DNA of 64,000 nt from Actinokineospora terrae (GCF_900111175.1 NZ_FOGI01000008.1:62001-126000); one strand, 5' to 3'. Shown: positions 44,135 to 53,050, numbered from the stretch's first letter. Made by a program: numbers and translations. Notes: generated from the letters alone by a model not told the origin.

Positions 44135-44172
44135 GCCGGGAGTACTCCCGGCCAGGTGAACGTATGGTTCAC
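44135..44172. promoter_or_regulatory. Two palindromes upstream of the S8-like protease gene
   Basis: GCCGGGAGTACTCCCGGC (44135-44152) is a perfect 18-bp palindrome, and GTGAAC-N5-GTTCAC (44156-44172) follows at once. Both lie 45-82 nt upstream of the protease start on the minus strand, where operators or leader structures would act. Confidence 0.5.
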
Positions 44173-44238
44173 ACCAACGAGGTGACATCTACCGTTCGAG
44201 TGATACTCACTGTCCAGGTGTCACGCTCGGTATTTTTC

Positions 44239-44262
44239 CCACCGTGGCAAAACTGCCGGTGG
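44239..44262 (-). terminator. Weak hairpin after the dGTPase gene
   Basis: CCACC-GT-GGC pairs with GCC-GGTGG around an AAAACT loop with a 2-nt bulge, beginning 2 nt past the dGTPase stop. Confidence 0.4.
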
Positions 44263-44263
44263 C

Positions 44264-45814
44264 TCAGAGCACGAAGGCGTCCGACCAGAACTGTCCGGTC
44301 CGGCCGGACAGCGCCTCCAGCAGCGTCGCGGCCTGCCCGTCGGCGAGCGAGGCGGCGAAGTCGATCACGGCCCGGCCGCGGGCGAGGGCGGCCACGGTGC
44401 CCTGCCCCTCCGGCCACTCCCCCGTCGCGCCGACCAGCGCGCGCGGGTGCTCGCGGGCCAGCCAGTCGTACTCCACGCGGGCCAGCTCGACCAGGTCGTG
44501 CAGCCTGCGCGGCAGCCGGTCGGCCTCGTAGCGGTCCCCGAGCCACTGCTCGAGCGCCTCGACCAGCCTGGTCAGCAACCTGGCCTGGCCGCGCTGGTGC
44601 AGCGCCAGGTCCGGGCGCAGCAGCACGAACCGGCGGTGCACGAACTTGAGCACCTGCACCTCGTGCCACTGCCGGGCGCCGAGCAGCACGTGCCCGGAGC
44701 GGGTCGGCGGGTCGGCCACCACGTGCACGCCCGCCACGAGCCGCGCGGTCCACCCGGAGGAGAACCGGCCGAACGCCTGCTCGGCGTCGACCGAGCCGTC
44801 GAAGGGCATGGACAGCAGGTCGTCGACCAGTTCCGCGCGCACCCGCGACACCGCCGCGGCGAACGCGTCGTCGTCGACCACCCAGGAGTCGCGCGCGTGC
44901 AGCCGCCTGCGCAAGCGCTCCAACGACTGGCCGGGGCGCCGCCCGGAGTCCAGCTCGGCGGCGTCGAGCCGGGCGAACTCGGCCCGGTCGGCCTCCCACT
45001 GGCCCAGCTCGGCCGACACCGGCGCGTGCTGCAGCACCCCGATGCGGTGGAAGTCCTCCAGGTCGTGGATGGCGTAGGCGATGTCGTCGGCGTTGTCCAT
45101 CACCGACGCCTCGACGGTCTGCTGCCACGGCGGCACGAGCCCGTCGAACACCGCGCGCGCCTGGATCAGGTCCTCGAGCTCGGTGACGTAGGCGGAGAAC
45201 TTGCTCGACCCGGTACCGGGCGCCTCCGGCGGCTCGGCGGCCCCGCGCGGCGGGTCGGCCAGGTCGCGGGGGTGCGGGTCGGGGTGCGAGAGCCGGGTCC
45301 ACGGGTACTTGAGCGTCGCGGCCCGAACGGCGGCGGTGAGGTCGAGCCCCGCCGCGGACGGCCCCCTGGTGTCGGTGGTGGTGATGATCCGGAAGCTCTG
45401 CGCGTTGCCCTCGAACCCGTCGGGCAACCCGAACCGGTGCCGGGCGAGCCGGTCGAGCACCTGCTCCCCGAGGTGCCCGAACGGCGGGTGCCCCAGGTCG
45501 TGCGCCAACGCCGCCGCCTCCACCACGTCCGGGTCACAGCCACCGAGCCGCTCCAGCAGCGGGGCGTGATCGGGGTCAGCGGTCAACCGCTCCGCGATGG
45601 CCCGACCGATCTGGGCGACCTTGAGGCTGTGGGTCAACCGGTTGTGCAACAACCCCGACCCACTGGCGCTGACCACCTGCGTGACCCCACCGAGCCGCGC
45701 GAAGAACGGCGAGGAAACGATCCGGTCGCGATCGGCCCGGAACGGGTTCGCGGTGAGGTCCGTGCCCCCCTTGCCGTCCCTGCGGTCAACCCGGCGCTCG
45801 TGGAGATCCGACAT
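44264..45814 (-). CDS. dgt: Deoxyguanosinetriphosphate triphosphohydrolase-like HD protein
   Basis: A 516-residue HD-domain phosphohydrolase of the dGTPase type. Metal ligands are in RLTHSLKVAQIG (His), AALAHDLGHPPFGHLGE (His-Asp) and the later MDNADDIAYAIHDLEDF (Asp). It releases tripolyphosphate from dGTP or other dNTPs, controlling nucleotide pools and sometimes phage growth. A Pro-rich insertion (SHPDPHPRDLADPPRGAAEPPEAPG, about 180-205) is unusual. ATG 45814 leads straight into the conserved start. The 288-nt upstream gap is shared with the divergent lycopene cyclase gene. In other actinobacteria dgt often precedes dnaG; here it does not within the window. Confidence 0.93.
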   Translation of the reverse strand: MSDLHERRVDRRDGKGGTDLTANPFRADRDRIVSSPFFARLGGVTQVVSASGSGLLHNRLTHSLKVAQIGRAIAERLTADPDHAPLLERLGGCDPDVVEAAALAHDLGHPPFGHLGEQVLDRLARHRFGLPDGFEGNAQSFRIITTTDTRGPSAAGLDLTAAVRAATLKYPWTRLSHPDPHPRDLADPPRGAAEPPEAPGTGSSKFSAYVTELEDLIQARAVFDGLVPPWQQTVEASVMDNADDIAYAIHDLEDFHRIGVLQHAPVSAELGQWEADRAEFARLDAAELDSGRRPGQSLERLRRRLHARDSWVVDDDAFAAAVSRVRAELVDDLLSMPFDGSVDAEQAFGRFSSGWTARLVAGVHVVADPPTRSGHVLLGARQWHEVQVLKFVHRRFVLLRPDLALHQRGQARLLTRLVEALEQWLGDRYEADRLPRRLHDLVELARVEYDWLAREHPRALVGATGEWPEGQGTVAALARGRAVIDFAASLADGQAATLLEALSGRTGQFWSDAFVL

Positions 45815-45987
45815 GCCGCGAGCCTAGGTGCAGCCCGGTGGGGGCGGCGCGCGGGATTCGCGATCCGGGTGTGCGGACGGGGAGCCGCTCGTGCTGGACG
45901 CAGTCGGGCTTCCCCGCCGAGGGGCCGCGTCGGCGTGGCGCACGGGATTGGCACCCGCACGGTTCCCAGGTGCGCGGACGGTAGTCG

Positions 45988-46006
45988 CCAGTACAAGACG
46001 TACTGG
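45988..46006. promoter_or_regulatory. Inverted repeat between dgt and lycopene cyclase
   Basis: CCAGTAC-AAGAC-GTACTGG is a perfect 7-bp inverted repeat with 5-nt spacer, 97 nt before the cyclase start in the divergent region. Its size suits a dimeric repressor such as MarR, TetR or MerR type. The rest of the 288-nt gap shows no gene. Confidence 0.5.
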
Positions 46007-46102
46007 GGTTCGGCCGGCGCGGATCGCTCGGCGCCTGTGGTTGTCGGGTGGGCTTGGGGGCTTGCGCTGTTGTGGAGGGGTGGGGCGTGGTAGCGAGAGG
46101 GG

Positions 46103-47236
46103 GTGAGCAGGGTGGATGTGGTGGTGGTCGGCGGTGGTCCGGCGGGGTGGGCGGTCGCGGACGCGTGTGGGCGGGTGGGGTTGCGGACCGTGGTGGTCGC
46201 GCCGGGTGGGCGGCGGGTGTGGGCGGCGACGTTCGGGGTGTGGGCTGACCAGGTGCCGCTGGACCGGTACCGGGGTGTGTCGAGCACGCGGGTGCTGGCG
46301 GCCGGGCACGAGATCGCGCGGGAGTACCTGGTGCTGGACAACGCGGCGGTGTGCGCGGAGCTGTGGCGCGGCCCCGCCACCGCGGTGGACGACGAGGTGG
46401 TCGGCGCGGAGTTCGGGCGGCGGGGCGCGACGGTGGTCCTCGGGTCCGGGCGGCGGCTGGCGTGCGCGGTGGTCGTCGACGCGAGTGGCGCCCGGCGGGT
46501 GGTCTCGGGCGGGCCCGCCGCGGGAGTCCGCGTGGAGCAAACGGCCTACGGGGTCGTGGTTCCTTCGGCCGCCGCTGAGGAGATTGTCCGATCGGGTGAC
46601 GCGGTCCTGATGGACTGGGGCAGGCCGCCGACCTTCCTCTACGCCGTCGGGGTGGCGACCGACCGGGTACTGCTGGAGGAGACCTCTCTGGCAGCCCGCC
46701 CCGGCATGAGCTGGGACGTCTTGCGGCGCCGATTGTCCGAACGGCTGGGGTATGAACCGGAAGCGCTTGCGGTGGAGCGGGTCCGGTTCCCGGTAGATCT
46801 ACCGCCGACGCCGCTGTGGTACAGGGGTTCGGTGCCCTTCGGCGCGGCAGCGGGGATGGTGCACCCGGCCACCGGTTACAGCGTCGGTGACGCGCTCGCG
46901 TTGGCCCCAGCGGTGGCGGACGCGATTACATCCGCGATGACGCGGGGGCCAGCAGCGGCCGCAGCGGCGGGACGGGCCGCGGTGTGGTCACCCCAAGCTC
47001 GCGCCGTGCACGCCATGCGGTCGCACGGTCTAAGAGCGTTGCTGGGCCTCCCACCAGCCCTATTGCCGGAGTTCTTCGGCGCCTTCTTCGCCCTGTCCCC
47101 CCGGTTGCAGCGCGCCTACCTCAGCGGACGCGAGGACGTGGCGGGGACCGCTGCCGCGATGGCCGCGGTGTTCAGGTCGACCCCGTGGGGAATTCGCCGG
47201 AAGCTGCTGCTATCGCGCGATTACCCACCAGGATGA
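46103..47236 (+). CDS. Lycopene cyclase, CrtY/CrtL type
   Basis: A 377-residue FAD/NAD(P)-binding protein of the lycopene beta-cyclase family: N-terminal VDVVVVGGGPAGWAVADACGRVG, the family segments FLYAVGVATDRVLLEETSLAARPGMSWDVLRRRL and FGAAAGMVHPATGYSVGDALALAP. It would close beta-ionone rings on lycopene. No crtE, crtB or crtI lies in the window, so it is separated from the rest of any carotenoid pathway. GTG 46103 is given, but GTG 46112 has better spacing to GAGAGGGG. A possible operator lies upstream. The C-terminal part (LLPEFFGAFFALSPRLQRAYLSG) is complete. Confidence 0.85.
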   Translation: MSRVDVVVVGGGPAGWAVADACGRVGLRTVVVAPGGRRVWAATFGVWADQVPLDRYRGVSSTRVLAAGHEIAREYLVLDNAAVCAELWRGPATAVDDEVVGAEFGRRGATVVLGSGRRLACAVVVDASGARRVVSGGPAAGVRVEQTAYGVVVPSAAAEEIVRSGDAVLMDWGRPPTFLYAVGVATDRVLLEETSLAARPGMSWDVLRRRLSERLGYEPEALAVERVRFPVDLPPTPLWYRGSVPFGAAAGMVHPATGYSVGDALALAPAVADAITSAMTRGPAAAAAAGRAAVWSPQARAVHAMRSHGLRALLGLPPALLPEFFGAFFALSPRLQRAYLSGREDVAGTAAAMAAVFRSTPWGIRRKLLLSRDYPPG

Positions 47237-47332
47237 CGGGGGCTCGGCGCGGTGTGGTGCTTCCGGGCACAGCTGGATGAACAGATGGTGACTAACCATC
47301 ACCTCCGCGCGGGTACCGGGCACGATGGCAGG

Positions 47333-49018
47333 GTGACCGTCGCACCGGACGTCAGCTTCGCGTTCCAGCCGTTGCTCAGCACCCGTACCGGTGAGGCCAT
47401 AGCCGTGGAGGCCCTGGCCCGACCGCGCACCGGCGACATCTACGACCTGCTCCGCGCCGCCGGGAAGGCGGGCAGGCTGGTGCAGACCGACATCTCGCTG
47501 GCCAGCCGCGCCGTGCTCGCCTCGTCGCGCCAGGACCCACCGCTGCCACTGCACGTCAACGTCGTGGCCGCGACCGCGACGGCGCCGGAGGAACTGCTGC
47601 GGTTCCTGCGCCCCGCACTCAACCAGACCGGCCGCAAGCCCCGCGACATCGTGCTGGAGATCACCCCGCCGTTCAGCCGGGTGCACCGCGCCGAGCTGAT
47701 CCGCGGCCTGGAGGTGCTGCGCGAGGCCGGGTGCGGGATCGCCTTCGACGCCATCGGCGACGGCGACCTGCCGCTGTCGCTGCTCACCGACGTCGGCCCC
47801 GACCTGATCAAGCTGGACGCGCACCTGATCGCGGGCCTTCCGGACGACCCGGCGTGCCTGGCCGTCGTCGAGTGCCTGGCGCAGTACTGCACCCGCACCG
47901 GCACCCGGCTGGCCGCGGTCGGCGTCGAGTCCGAGGAGCAGCTGCTGTGCCTCAACCGGCTCGGCGTGCGGCTCGCGCAGGGCAACCTGCTCGCGGGCGC
48001 CAGCCAGGAGGGCGGGATCGCGCTGCCGCTGCCCCGGCCGGTCGCCGAGATCATCGAGCTCAACGCCACCACTGGCGCCGCACCGGTCCCGCTGGTGTCG
48101 GACTACCTGCGGCCCGCGACCACGATGGCGCAGGACGCCAGCGCCGAGGAGGTCCGCGACACCTTCGCCGCCAACCCGACCATCAGCGGCGTGGTGCTCG
48201 TCGACCCGGAGGGCAGGCCGGTGAGCACGTTGCCGCGCAGCCGGTTCCTGCTGGCCGTCACCGGTCCGTACGGGCACGCGCTCAACGCCAAGAAGCCCGC
48301 GGTGCGCCACGGCGACATCCCCCGCACCATCCGCGCGGACGCCGGGAGCCTGCAACTGCTCGACCTGGTGGGCGACACGGACTGGGACCGGCACGGCGAC
48401 GAGGTCGTGGTGGTCGACGCGGAACGGGTGTGCGTCGGGGTGGCGCGCATCTCCGAGGTCGTGCGCGGGGTGGCGGAGGCCAAGATCGAGCAGGCCGCCG
48501 CGCTGAACCCGCTGACCCGCCTGCCGGGCAGCGACACCGTCGACCGCGACATCGACCGGCGCATCCACGCCGCCGAGATGTTCGTGGTGGCCTGGCTGGA
48601 CGTGGACTCGTTCAAGCAGGTCAACGACACGGTCGGCTTCGCGGCTGGCGACGACCTGATCCGCCACATCGGCCGCTGCCTCGCCGACGCCGAGCGCGAC
48701 CTGCCCGGCACCCGCGTCGCGCACGTCGGCGGCGACGACTTCCTGGTGGTGACCGACCTCGACGAGATCAGCGCCCTCGCCGCCCGCCTGGTCGACCGCC
48801 AGTGGGTCACCGAGGGCATGGCGGTCAGCGTCTCCCTGGCCTCCCTGGTGTGCGGCGTCGGCTCGGTCCGCTCCTACCGCGAGGCCTCCCGCCTGCTGGC
48901 ACCCCTCAAGAAGCGGGCCAAGTCCGTCCCCGGCTCCAGCTGGATCCTCGGCCGCCCCGGCAGCGACCACGTCGAGGTCCTGCGCGGCTCCCGCCCGGCC
49001 CACGCCCGCGTGAGCTAG
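47333..49018 (+). CDS. EAL-CBS-GGDEF cyclic-di-GMP protein
   Basis: A 561-residue soluble protein with reversed order: EAL domain first (about 10-235), CBS pair (about 265-375), GGDEF last (about 395-545). EAL residues kept: VEALARP, HVNV, LEITPP, LIKLDAHL, GVESEEQ; but the DDFG motif reads FDAIGDGD, so one metal Asp is Ala and phosphodiesterase activity is doubtful. GGDEF: DVDSFKQVND and HVGGDDFLVV are intact, so it may make c-di-GMP; no RxxD inhibitory site precedes GGDDF. GTG 47333 is placed just before the EAL domain; ATG 47285 is possible. The short gap to the hydrolase gene (12 nt) suggests an operon. Confidence 0.87.
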   Translation: MTVAPDVSFAFQPLLSTRTGEAIAVEALARPRTGDIYDLLRAAGKAGRLVQTDISLASRAVLASSRQDPPLPLHVNVVAATATAPEELLRFLRPALNQTGRKPRDIVLEITPPFSRVHRAELIRGLEVLREAGCGIAFDAIGDGDLPLSLLTDVGPDLIKLDAHLIAGLPDDPACLAVVECLAQYCTRTGTRLAAVGVESEEQLLCLNRLGVRLAQGNLLAGASQEGGIALPLPRPVAEIIELNATTGAAPVPLVSDYLRPATTMAQDASAEEVRDTFAANPTISGVVLVDPEGRPVSTLPRSRFLLAVTGPYGHALNAKKPAVRHGDIPRTIRADAGSLQLLDLVGDTDWDRHGDEVVVVDAERVCVGVARISEVVRGVAEAKIEQAAALNPLTRLPGSDTVDRDIDRRIHAAEMFVVAWLDVDSFKQVNDTVGFAAGDDLIRHIGRCLADAERDLPGTRVAHVGGDDFLVVTDLDEISALAARLVDRQWVTEGMAVSVSLASLVCGVGSVRSYREASRLLAPLKKRAKSVPGSSWILGRPGSDHVEVLRGSRPAHARVS

Positions 49019-49030
49019 ATACGCTGAGGT

Positions 49031-49708
49031 ATGGGGAACTTCGTACTGGTCGCCGGTGCGCGACTCGGGGCGTGGGCGTGGGATGACGTGGTGCCGCACC
49101 TGCGCGCGGCCGGTCACGGCGTCCACGCGGTGACGCTGTCCGGACTCGCGGAGAAGCAGGATGTGCCTGCGGGACAACAGATCCACGTCCAGGACATTGT
49201 GGACGTCGCGATAGGACTGCGGGACGTGGTCCTGGTTGGACACAGCTACGCGGGCATCCCGGTCTGCCAGGCCGCCCAGCGGATAGGCGACCGACTCAAC
49301 CGCGTACTCCTCATCGACGCGTCCGTCGCGGTCGACGGGGAGTCATTCGCCGCATCCTGGCAGGACGGCGGCGCGGAACTCCAGGCCCTGATCGTCGCGA
49401 ATGGAGGCTGGTGGCCCGTCGCACCCGCGAGCCACTTCGCCGGCCACGACCTCACCGACGACCAGATCACCCGCATCCTGACCAACTCCACCCCACACCC
49501 CGGCTCCTCCCTCACCGAACCCGCCGAACTCCCCCACCCACTCGACACCACCCCCACGACCTACATCGCCTCCCTCCTCCCCCACGGCACCCCCACCGAC
49601 CCGCCCCCACCCCACTGGCGACTGGTGGAGCTGAACACCGGCCACTGGCCCATGTTCTCCCAACCCCGCGAACTGGCCCGAATCCTGCTCACCGAAGCCG
49701 AGAAGTAG
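49031..49708 (+). CDS. Alpha/beta hydrolase, small esterase type
   Basis: A 225-residue serine hydrolase of the methylesterase-like group (plant SABP2-like, EstC-like). Start FVLVAGARLGAWAWDDVVPHLRAAGH, nucleophile in LVGHSYAGIPVCQ, acid in the last third, and His in LNTGHWPMFSQP. It should hydrolyse small esters. ATG 49031 comes 12 nt after the c-di-GMP protein's stop, so it is probably co-transcribed, although no functional link is known. A Pro/Thr-rich segment (TTPTTYIASLLPHGTPTDPPPP) is inserted before the final strand. Confidence 0.85.
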   Translation: MGNFVLVAGARLGAWAWDDVVPHLRAAGHGVHAVTLSGLAEKQDVPAGQQIHVQDIVDVAIGLRDVVLVGHSYAGIPVCQAAQRIGDRLNRVLLIDASVAVDGESFAASWQDGGAELQALIVANGGWWPVAPASHFAGHDLTDDQITRILTNSTPHPGSSLTEPAELPHPLDTTPTTYIASLLPHGTPTDPPPPHWRLVELNTGHWPMFSQPRELARILLTEAEK

Positions 49709-49771
49709 CCTCCACTTCCCCCGGTTCCGGTTCCCTTTCCCTGCCTCGCTCCATCTCCACTGATCACTCAC

Positions 49772-49780
49772 TTGTCCACA
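49772..49780 (+). promoter_or_regulatory. Perfect DnaA-box-like word
   Basis: TTGTCCACA, 37 nt upstream of the TTGACA of element copy 2; a second partial box CATCCACAG lies at 49792-49800. The same arrangement occurs at copy 1. Confidence 0.4.
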
Positions 49781-49815
49781 ACGCCCTCATCCATCCACAG
49801 CCCCCACCGCGCCCC

Positions 49816-49904
49816 TATTGACAAGCCGCCCACTTCGATAGGTTCAGAGATGGGCTCCCGGCCCCCGGGAGGGAGGGCCTCGGGAGCGGAGTTGATCTTG
49901 GCCG
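49816..49904 (+). repeat. 89-bp duplicated intergenic element, copy 2
   Basis: Partner of 16946-17034. The order is the same: TATTGACAAG, CGATAGGTTC (TAGGTT as -10 candidate), AGAGATG, hairpin, then 19 identical bases. Here the hairpin is longer, CTCCCGG-CCC-CCGGGAG (49855-49871), because two substitutions relative to copy 1 create extra pairs. The leaderless frame from ATG 49850 would give 32 residues and end at 49948. No known RNA family is recognised. Confidence 0.7.
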
Positions 49905-50031
49905 CGACGGGATCCGGCTTGCCGGGGTTTCGGGTGCCGGGGTGCTGAGGTGCCGGGGGAAGCGAGCCTGCTGAGGTGCGGATCCGTTGTGGGCACGGGT
50001 ATGCGCGATTGGCTGTGGGCGGGGGTGTGGT

Positions 50032-50208
50032 GTGACTTGGTTCTGGGTGGTTGCCGCCTGCGCCGTCGTGGGGGTTGTGGTGGGGATGGTGGTTCAAGGC
50101 GCGGTGCGGCGGCGGGTGGGGCGGGAGGTGGATCCGTTCGTCCGTGAGATGAGGGAGTTGTGGGAGGAGGGGCAGCGCGACCAGGTGTGGCGTCAGCCTT
50201 CCGTGTGA
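50032..50208 (+). CDS. Small single-span membrane protein
   Basis: A 58-residue protein with one N-terminal membrane segment (WFWVVAACAVVGVVVGMVV) followed by a charged tail (RRRVGREVDPFVREMRELWEEGQRDQVW) that could form a helix. Third-position GC is high, so it looks coded rather than accidental. GTG 50032 puts the membrane segment at the start; a longer form from 49987 is possible but adds a Cys-rich stretch without support. No family recognised. It sits between duplicated element copy 2 and the LuxR regulator gene. Confidence 0.55.
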   Translation: MTWFWVVAACAVVGVVVGMVVQGAVRRRVGREVDPFVREMRELWEEGQRDQVWRQPSV

Positions 50209-50374
50209 TGGCTACGTTGGGCGGGAGGCGGGTATAAGGGGGTGGTTGGGAGCCATCATCGGGTGGTGCGAACAGCAACATGTGGTGGTGGGGGTGCGGC
50301 AGGGTGGTGTCCCCTTTCGGCCGTTGACGTAGTTCGGTCTCGTCGGATTTGAGCGGGTTGGGTACGTTCGGGGG

Positions 50375-53050
50375 ATGGCGGCTGTTCCTCCGGTGCTGGG
50401 CCGGGCCTCGGTGATCGCCCGCTGTCGGGGTGGGTTGGCCGACGGGGGTGGGGTGCTGCTGCACGGGCCCGCCGGGATCGGCAAGTCGCTGCTGGTCGAG
50501 GTGTTGGTGGCGGGCGCGGGGGCGGAGCTGGTGCTGCGGACCAGTCCGGCCGCGGCGGACCGGGAGTTGCCGCACGTCGCGCTGTACGACCTGTTCGCGA
50601 AGGTGCTGGCGGCGGTCGAGCTGCCCGCGCACCTGCGGGCCGCCCTCGACACCGCCCTGCTGCGGGCCGCGCCGCGGCACCCGGTCGACCCGCTCGCGTT
50701 GCGGCTGGCGGTGGTCGACCTGCTGCGGGGCCTCGCCGAGCGCCAGGCGGTGCTGCTGGTCATCGACGACGCGCAGTGGCTGGACCCGGCCAGCGCCGAG
50801 GTGCTGGCGTTCGCGGCGCGCAGGCTCACCGACCACCAGGTGCGGGTGCTGGTCGCCGAGCGGACCGAGGGCGCGCCGACCACGGCGGACCTGGCGCCCG
50901 CGCCGGTGGTCGAGGTGGAGCTGACCGGGATCGACGCCGGGTCGGTCGCCGAGTTGTTGCGCACCCGGTTGGTGCGGCCGCTGTCGTCGGCCACGGTCAG
51001 CCGGGTGGTCGCGGCCAGCGGCGGGAACCCGTTCTACGCGCTGGAACTGGGCCGCGCGCTGGCCAGGCACGGCGGCTCGGTCGGCGCGGACGAGCCGTTG
51101 CCGGTGCCGGGCAGGCTGCGCGAGCTGGTGGGCGACCGGCTCGCCCCGCTGCCGGACGGCGCGTGGGACGTGCTCAGGTTGGTCACCGTCGCGGTCCGGC
51201 CGGGGCTCGACCTGCTGCCGCTGGGCGACCCGGGGCTCGACGCCGCCATGGCCGCCGGGGTCCTGGTCGCCGACGAGGACGGGGCGCTGCGGTTCAGCCA
51301 CGCGCTGGTGGCCGAGGTGGTGGCCGCCGAGGCGACCGCGGCGCAGTGGACCGCCGCGCACGCCAGGATGGCCGCGCTGGTGACCGACCCGATCGAACGC
51401 GCCCGCCACCGCGCGCTGGCCACCCCGCGGCCGGACGGCCCGATCGCCGCCGAACTGGTCGAGGCGGCCCGGCTCGCGACCGCCCGAGGTGCCCCGGCGA
51501 CCGCGGCCGACCTGCTGCGACTCGCCGCGCACCGCACGCCTGCCCCGGCGCAGCGCGCCGAACGCCTGCTGGGGGCCGCCCGAGCCGCCGCGGAGGCGGG
51601 GTTGACCGCTGCCGCCGCCGAGCTGTGCCGCGCCGTCGCCCGGATCGCGACCGGTCCGACCAGGGCGTGGGCGCGGCTGCTGCTGTTCGACCTGGCCGGT
51701 CGGGACATGGTGGCGTTCTCGGGTCTGCTCGACGAGGTCGCCGCCGACGGGGGTGACGACCCGGCGCTGCGGTGCGCGTTGGTGTTGCGCCGCGCGGAAC
51801 TCGCCGCCCACATAGGACGGACGGCCGAGGCGCTCGCGCACCTCGACCACGCCGACGCGCTGGCCGCCCGCGCCGACGACCCGACGCTGGTGATCCGGTC
51901 GCTGATCATGCGCATCCCGTTCGCCGCCGCGTCCGGCCCGGACACCGAGACCGACCTGTTCCGCCGGTTGGCCCGGCACACCGCGGGTCTGCCGCTGTCG
52001 GAGCCCGTGGTCTTCGCGCGCGTCTACCTGGCGGTGATCACCCTGCGCCGCGGCGAGACGGTCCAGGCGGTCGAGATGCTGGAGCGGCTGCGCCACGAGA
52101 CCGAGGCGGCTGGCCGCATCCGCGACCTCATCGCCGTGCTGTACTCGCTGACCTCGGCCTACGAACGCGCCGGCCGCTGCGCCGACGCCCGCCGCGCCGC
52201 GCTGTGGGGCGCCCGCTTGCGCGTCGACGTCGACCAGCACCCCGGGATCGGGCTCACCCTGCGCGCGCTCGCCGAGCTGAACACCGGCAGCCTCGACGAG
52301 GCGAGCACCCTGCTGGCCCAGGCGGCCGAGGCCGACGAACAGGCCAGGGACGGCGAGTGGGCGGCGTACGCCAGCGGGTTGCGCGCCCGGGTCGCGGTGC
52401 TGCGCGGGGAACACCGCGCCGCTGCCCGACTGTTCGGCAGCTGCCTGGCGACCTTGCGCGAGGTCGGTTACACGGACCCAGCTATGTTCCTTGTGGACGC
52501 TGATCTTGTGGAATCCCTTGCGTGGGCAGGGCAGTCAGACCAGGCGGAGGCAGCGCTACGTGACGCCAAGTCCAGAGTGGACGCCCAAGGCAGGCCTGTC
52601 GTCACCCTGGGCCTGACCCGCGCCGCCGCCGTCATCGCCGCCACCGCGGGCGACCCCCGAGGCGCCGCCGACACCCTCCGCGCCGCCCTGCCGCCGACCC
52701 ACCCGTACCCGATGGAACTGGCCCGCGCCTGGTACACCCTCGGCACCCTGGAACGCCGCGCCCGCCGCAAAGCCGCCGCCCGAGAAGCCCTCTCCGAATC
52801 GCTCCGCCGCTACGCCACCGCAGGCTGCACCCCCTGGGTCGACCGGGTGGAGTCCGATCTGTCCAAACTGGACACCCAGGACACCCCCATGACCGACCTC
52901 GAGAACCAGATCGTCACCCACCTGCGCCAGGGCCACAGCAACCGCCAGATAGCCACCGCCCTCCACCTCTCAGTCAAGGCGGTCGAGGCCAACCTCACCC
53001 GCATCTACCGCAAACTCGGCATCCGCAACCGCGCCGAACTCTCCACATAG
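50375..53050 (+). CDS. LAL-type LuxR family regulator (ATPase, TPR, HTH)
   Basis: An 891-residue regulator. N-terminal AAA ATPase with Walker A LHGPAGIGKSLLVE and Walker B LLVIDDAQWLD, then sensor-like SGGNPFYALELGRAL, a long helical TPR-rich middle (about 360-820), and C-terminal LuxR helix-turn-helix (LENQIVTHLRQGHSNRQIATALHLS, then VKAVEANLTRIYRKLGI). LAL proteins often activate secondary-metabolite or sugar-use genes, but no biosynthetic cluster is adjacent; the secreted M4 protease lies convergently downstream and is not an obvious target. ATG 50375 begins at the conserved LGR segment. Codon use is normal throughout. Confidence 0.93.
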   Translation: MAAVPPVLGRASVIARCRGGLADGGGVLLHGPAGIGKSLLVEVLVAGAGAELVLRTSPAAADRELPHVALYDLFAKVLAAVELPAHLRAALDTALLRAAPRHPVDPLALRLAVVDLLRGLAERQAVLLVIDDAQWLDPASAEVLAFAARRLTDHQVRVLVAERTEGAPTTADLAPAPVVEVELTGIDAGSVAELLRTRLVRPLSSATVSRVVAASGGNPFYALELGRALARHGGSVGADEPLPVPGRLRELVGDRLAPLPDGAWDVLRLVTVAVRPGLDLLPLGDPGLDAAMAAGVLVADEDGALRFSHALVAEVVAAEATAAQWTAAHARMAALVTDPIERARHRALATPRPDGPIAAELVEAARLATARGAPATAADLLRLAAHRTPAPAQRAERLLGAARAAAEAGLTAAAAELCRAVARIATGPTRAWARLLLFDLAGRDMVAFSGLLDEVAADGGDDPALRCALVLRRAELAAHIGRTAEALAHLDHADALAARADDPTLVIRSLIMRIPFAAASGPDTETDLFRRLARHTAGLPLSEPVVFARVYLAVITLRRGETVQAVEMLERLRHETEAAGRIRDLIAVLYSLTSAYERAGRCADARRAALWGARLRVDVDQHPGIGLTLRALAELNTGSLDEASTLLAQAAEADEQARDGEWAAYASGLRARVAVLRGEHRAAARLFGSCLATLREVGYTDPAMFLVDADLVESLAWAGQSDQAEAALRDAKSRVDAQGRPVVTLGLTRAAAVIAATAGDPRGAADTLRAALPPTHPYPMELARAWYTLGTLERRARRKAAAREALSESLRRYATAGCTPWVDRVESDLSKLDTQDTPMTDLENQIVTHLRQGHSNRQIATALHLSVKAVEANLTRIYRKLGIRNRAELST

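Larger units (their letters stand above)
49709..50031. other. Gene-free stretch around duplicated element copy 2
   Basis: It holds a TTGTCCACA word, the duplicated element (49816-49904), then a G-rich run of short words (GGTGCCGGGG type) leading to the small membrane protein gene. No protein gene is supported apart from a 32-codon leaderless frame inside the element. Confidence 0.5.

Noticed and set aside
49709..50031. Replication origin
   Set aside because: There is one perfect DnaA-like box and a partial one, but no box cluster, AT-rich region, dnaA or dnaN.
49844..52414. An 856-codon minus-strand open frame
   Set aside because: Antisense to the LuxR regulator and the duplicated element; composition-driven.
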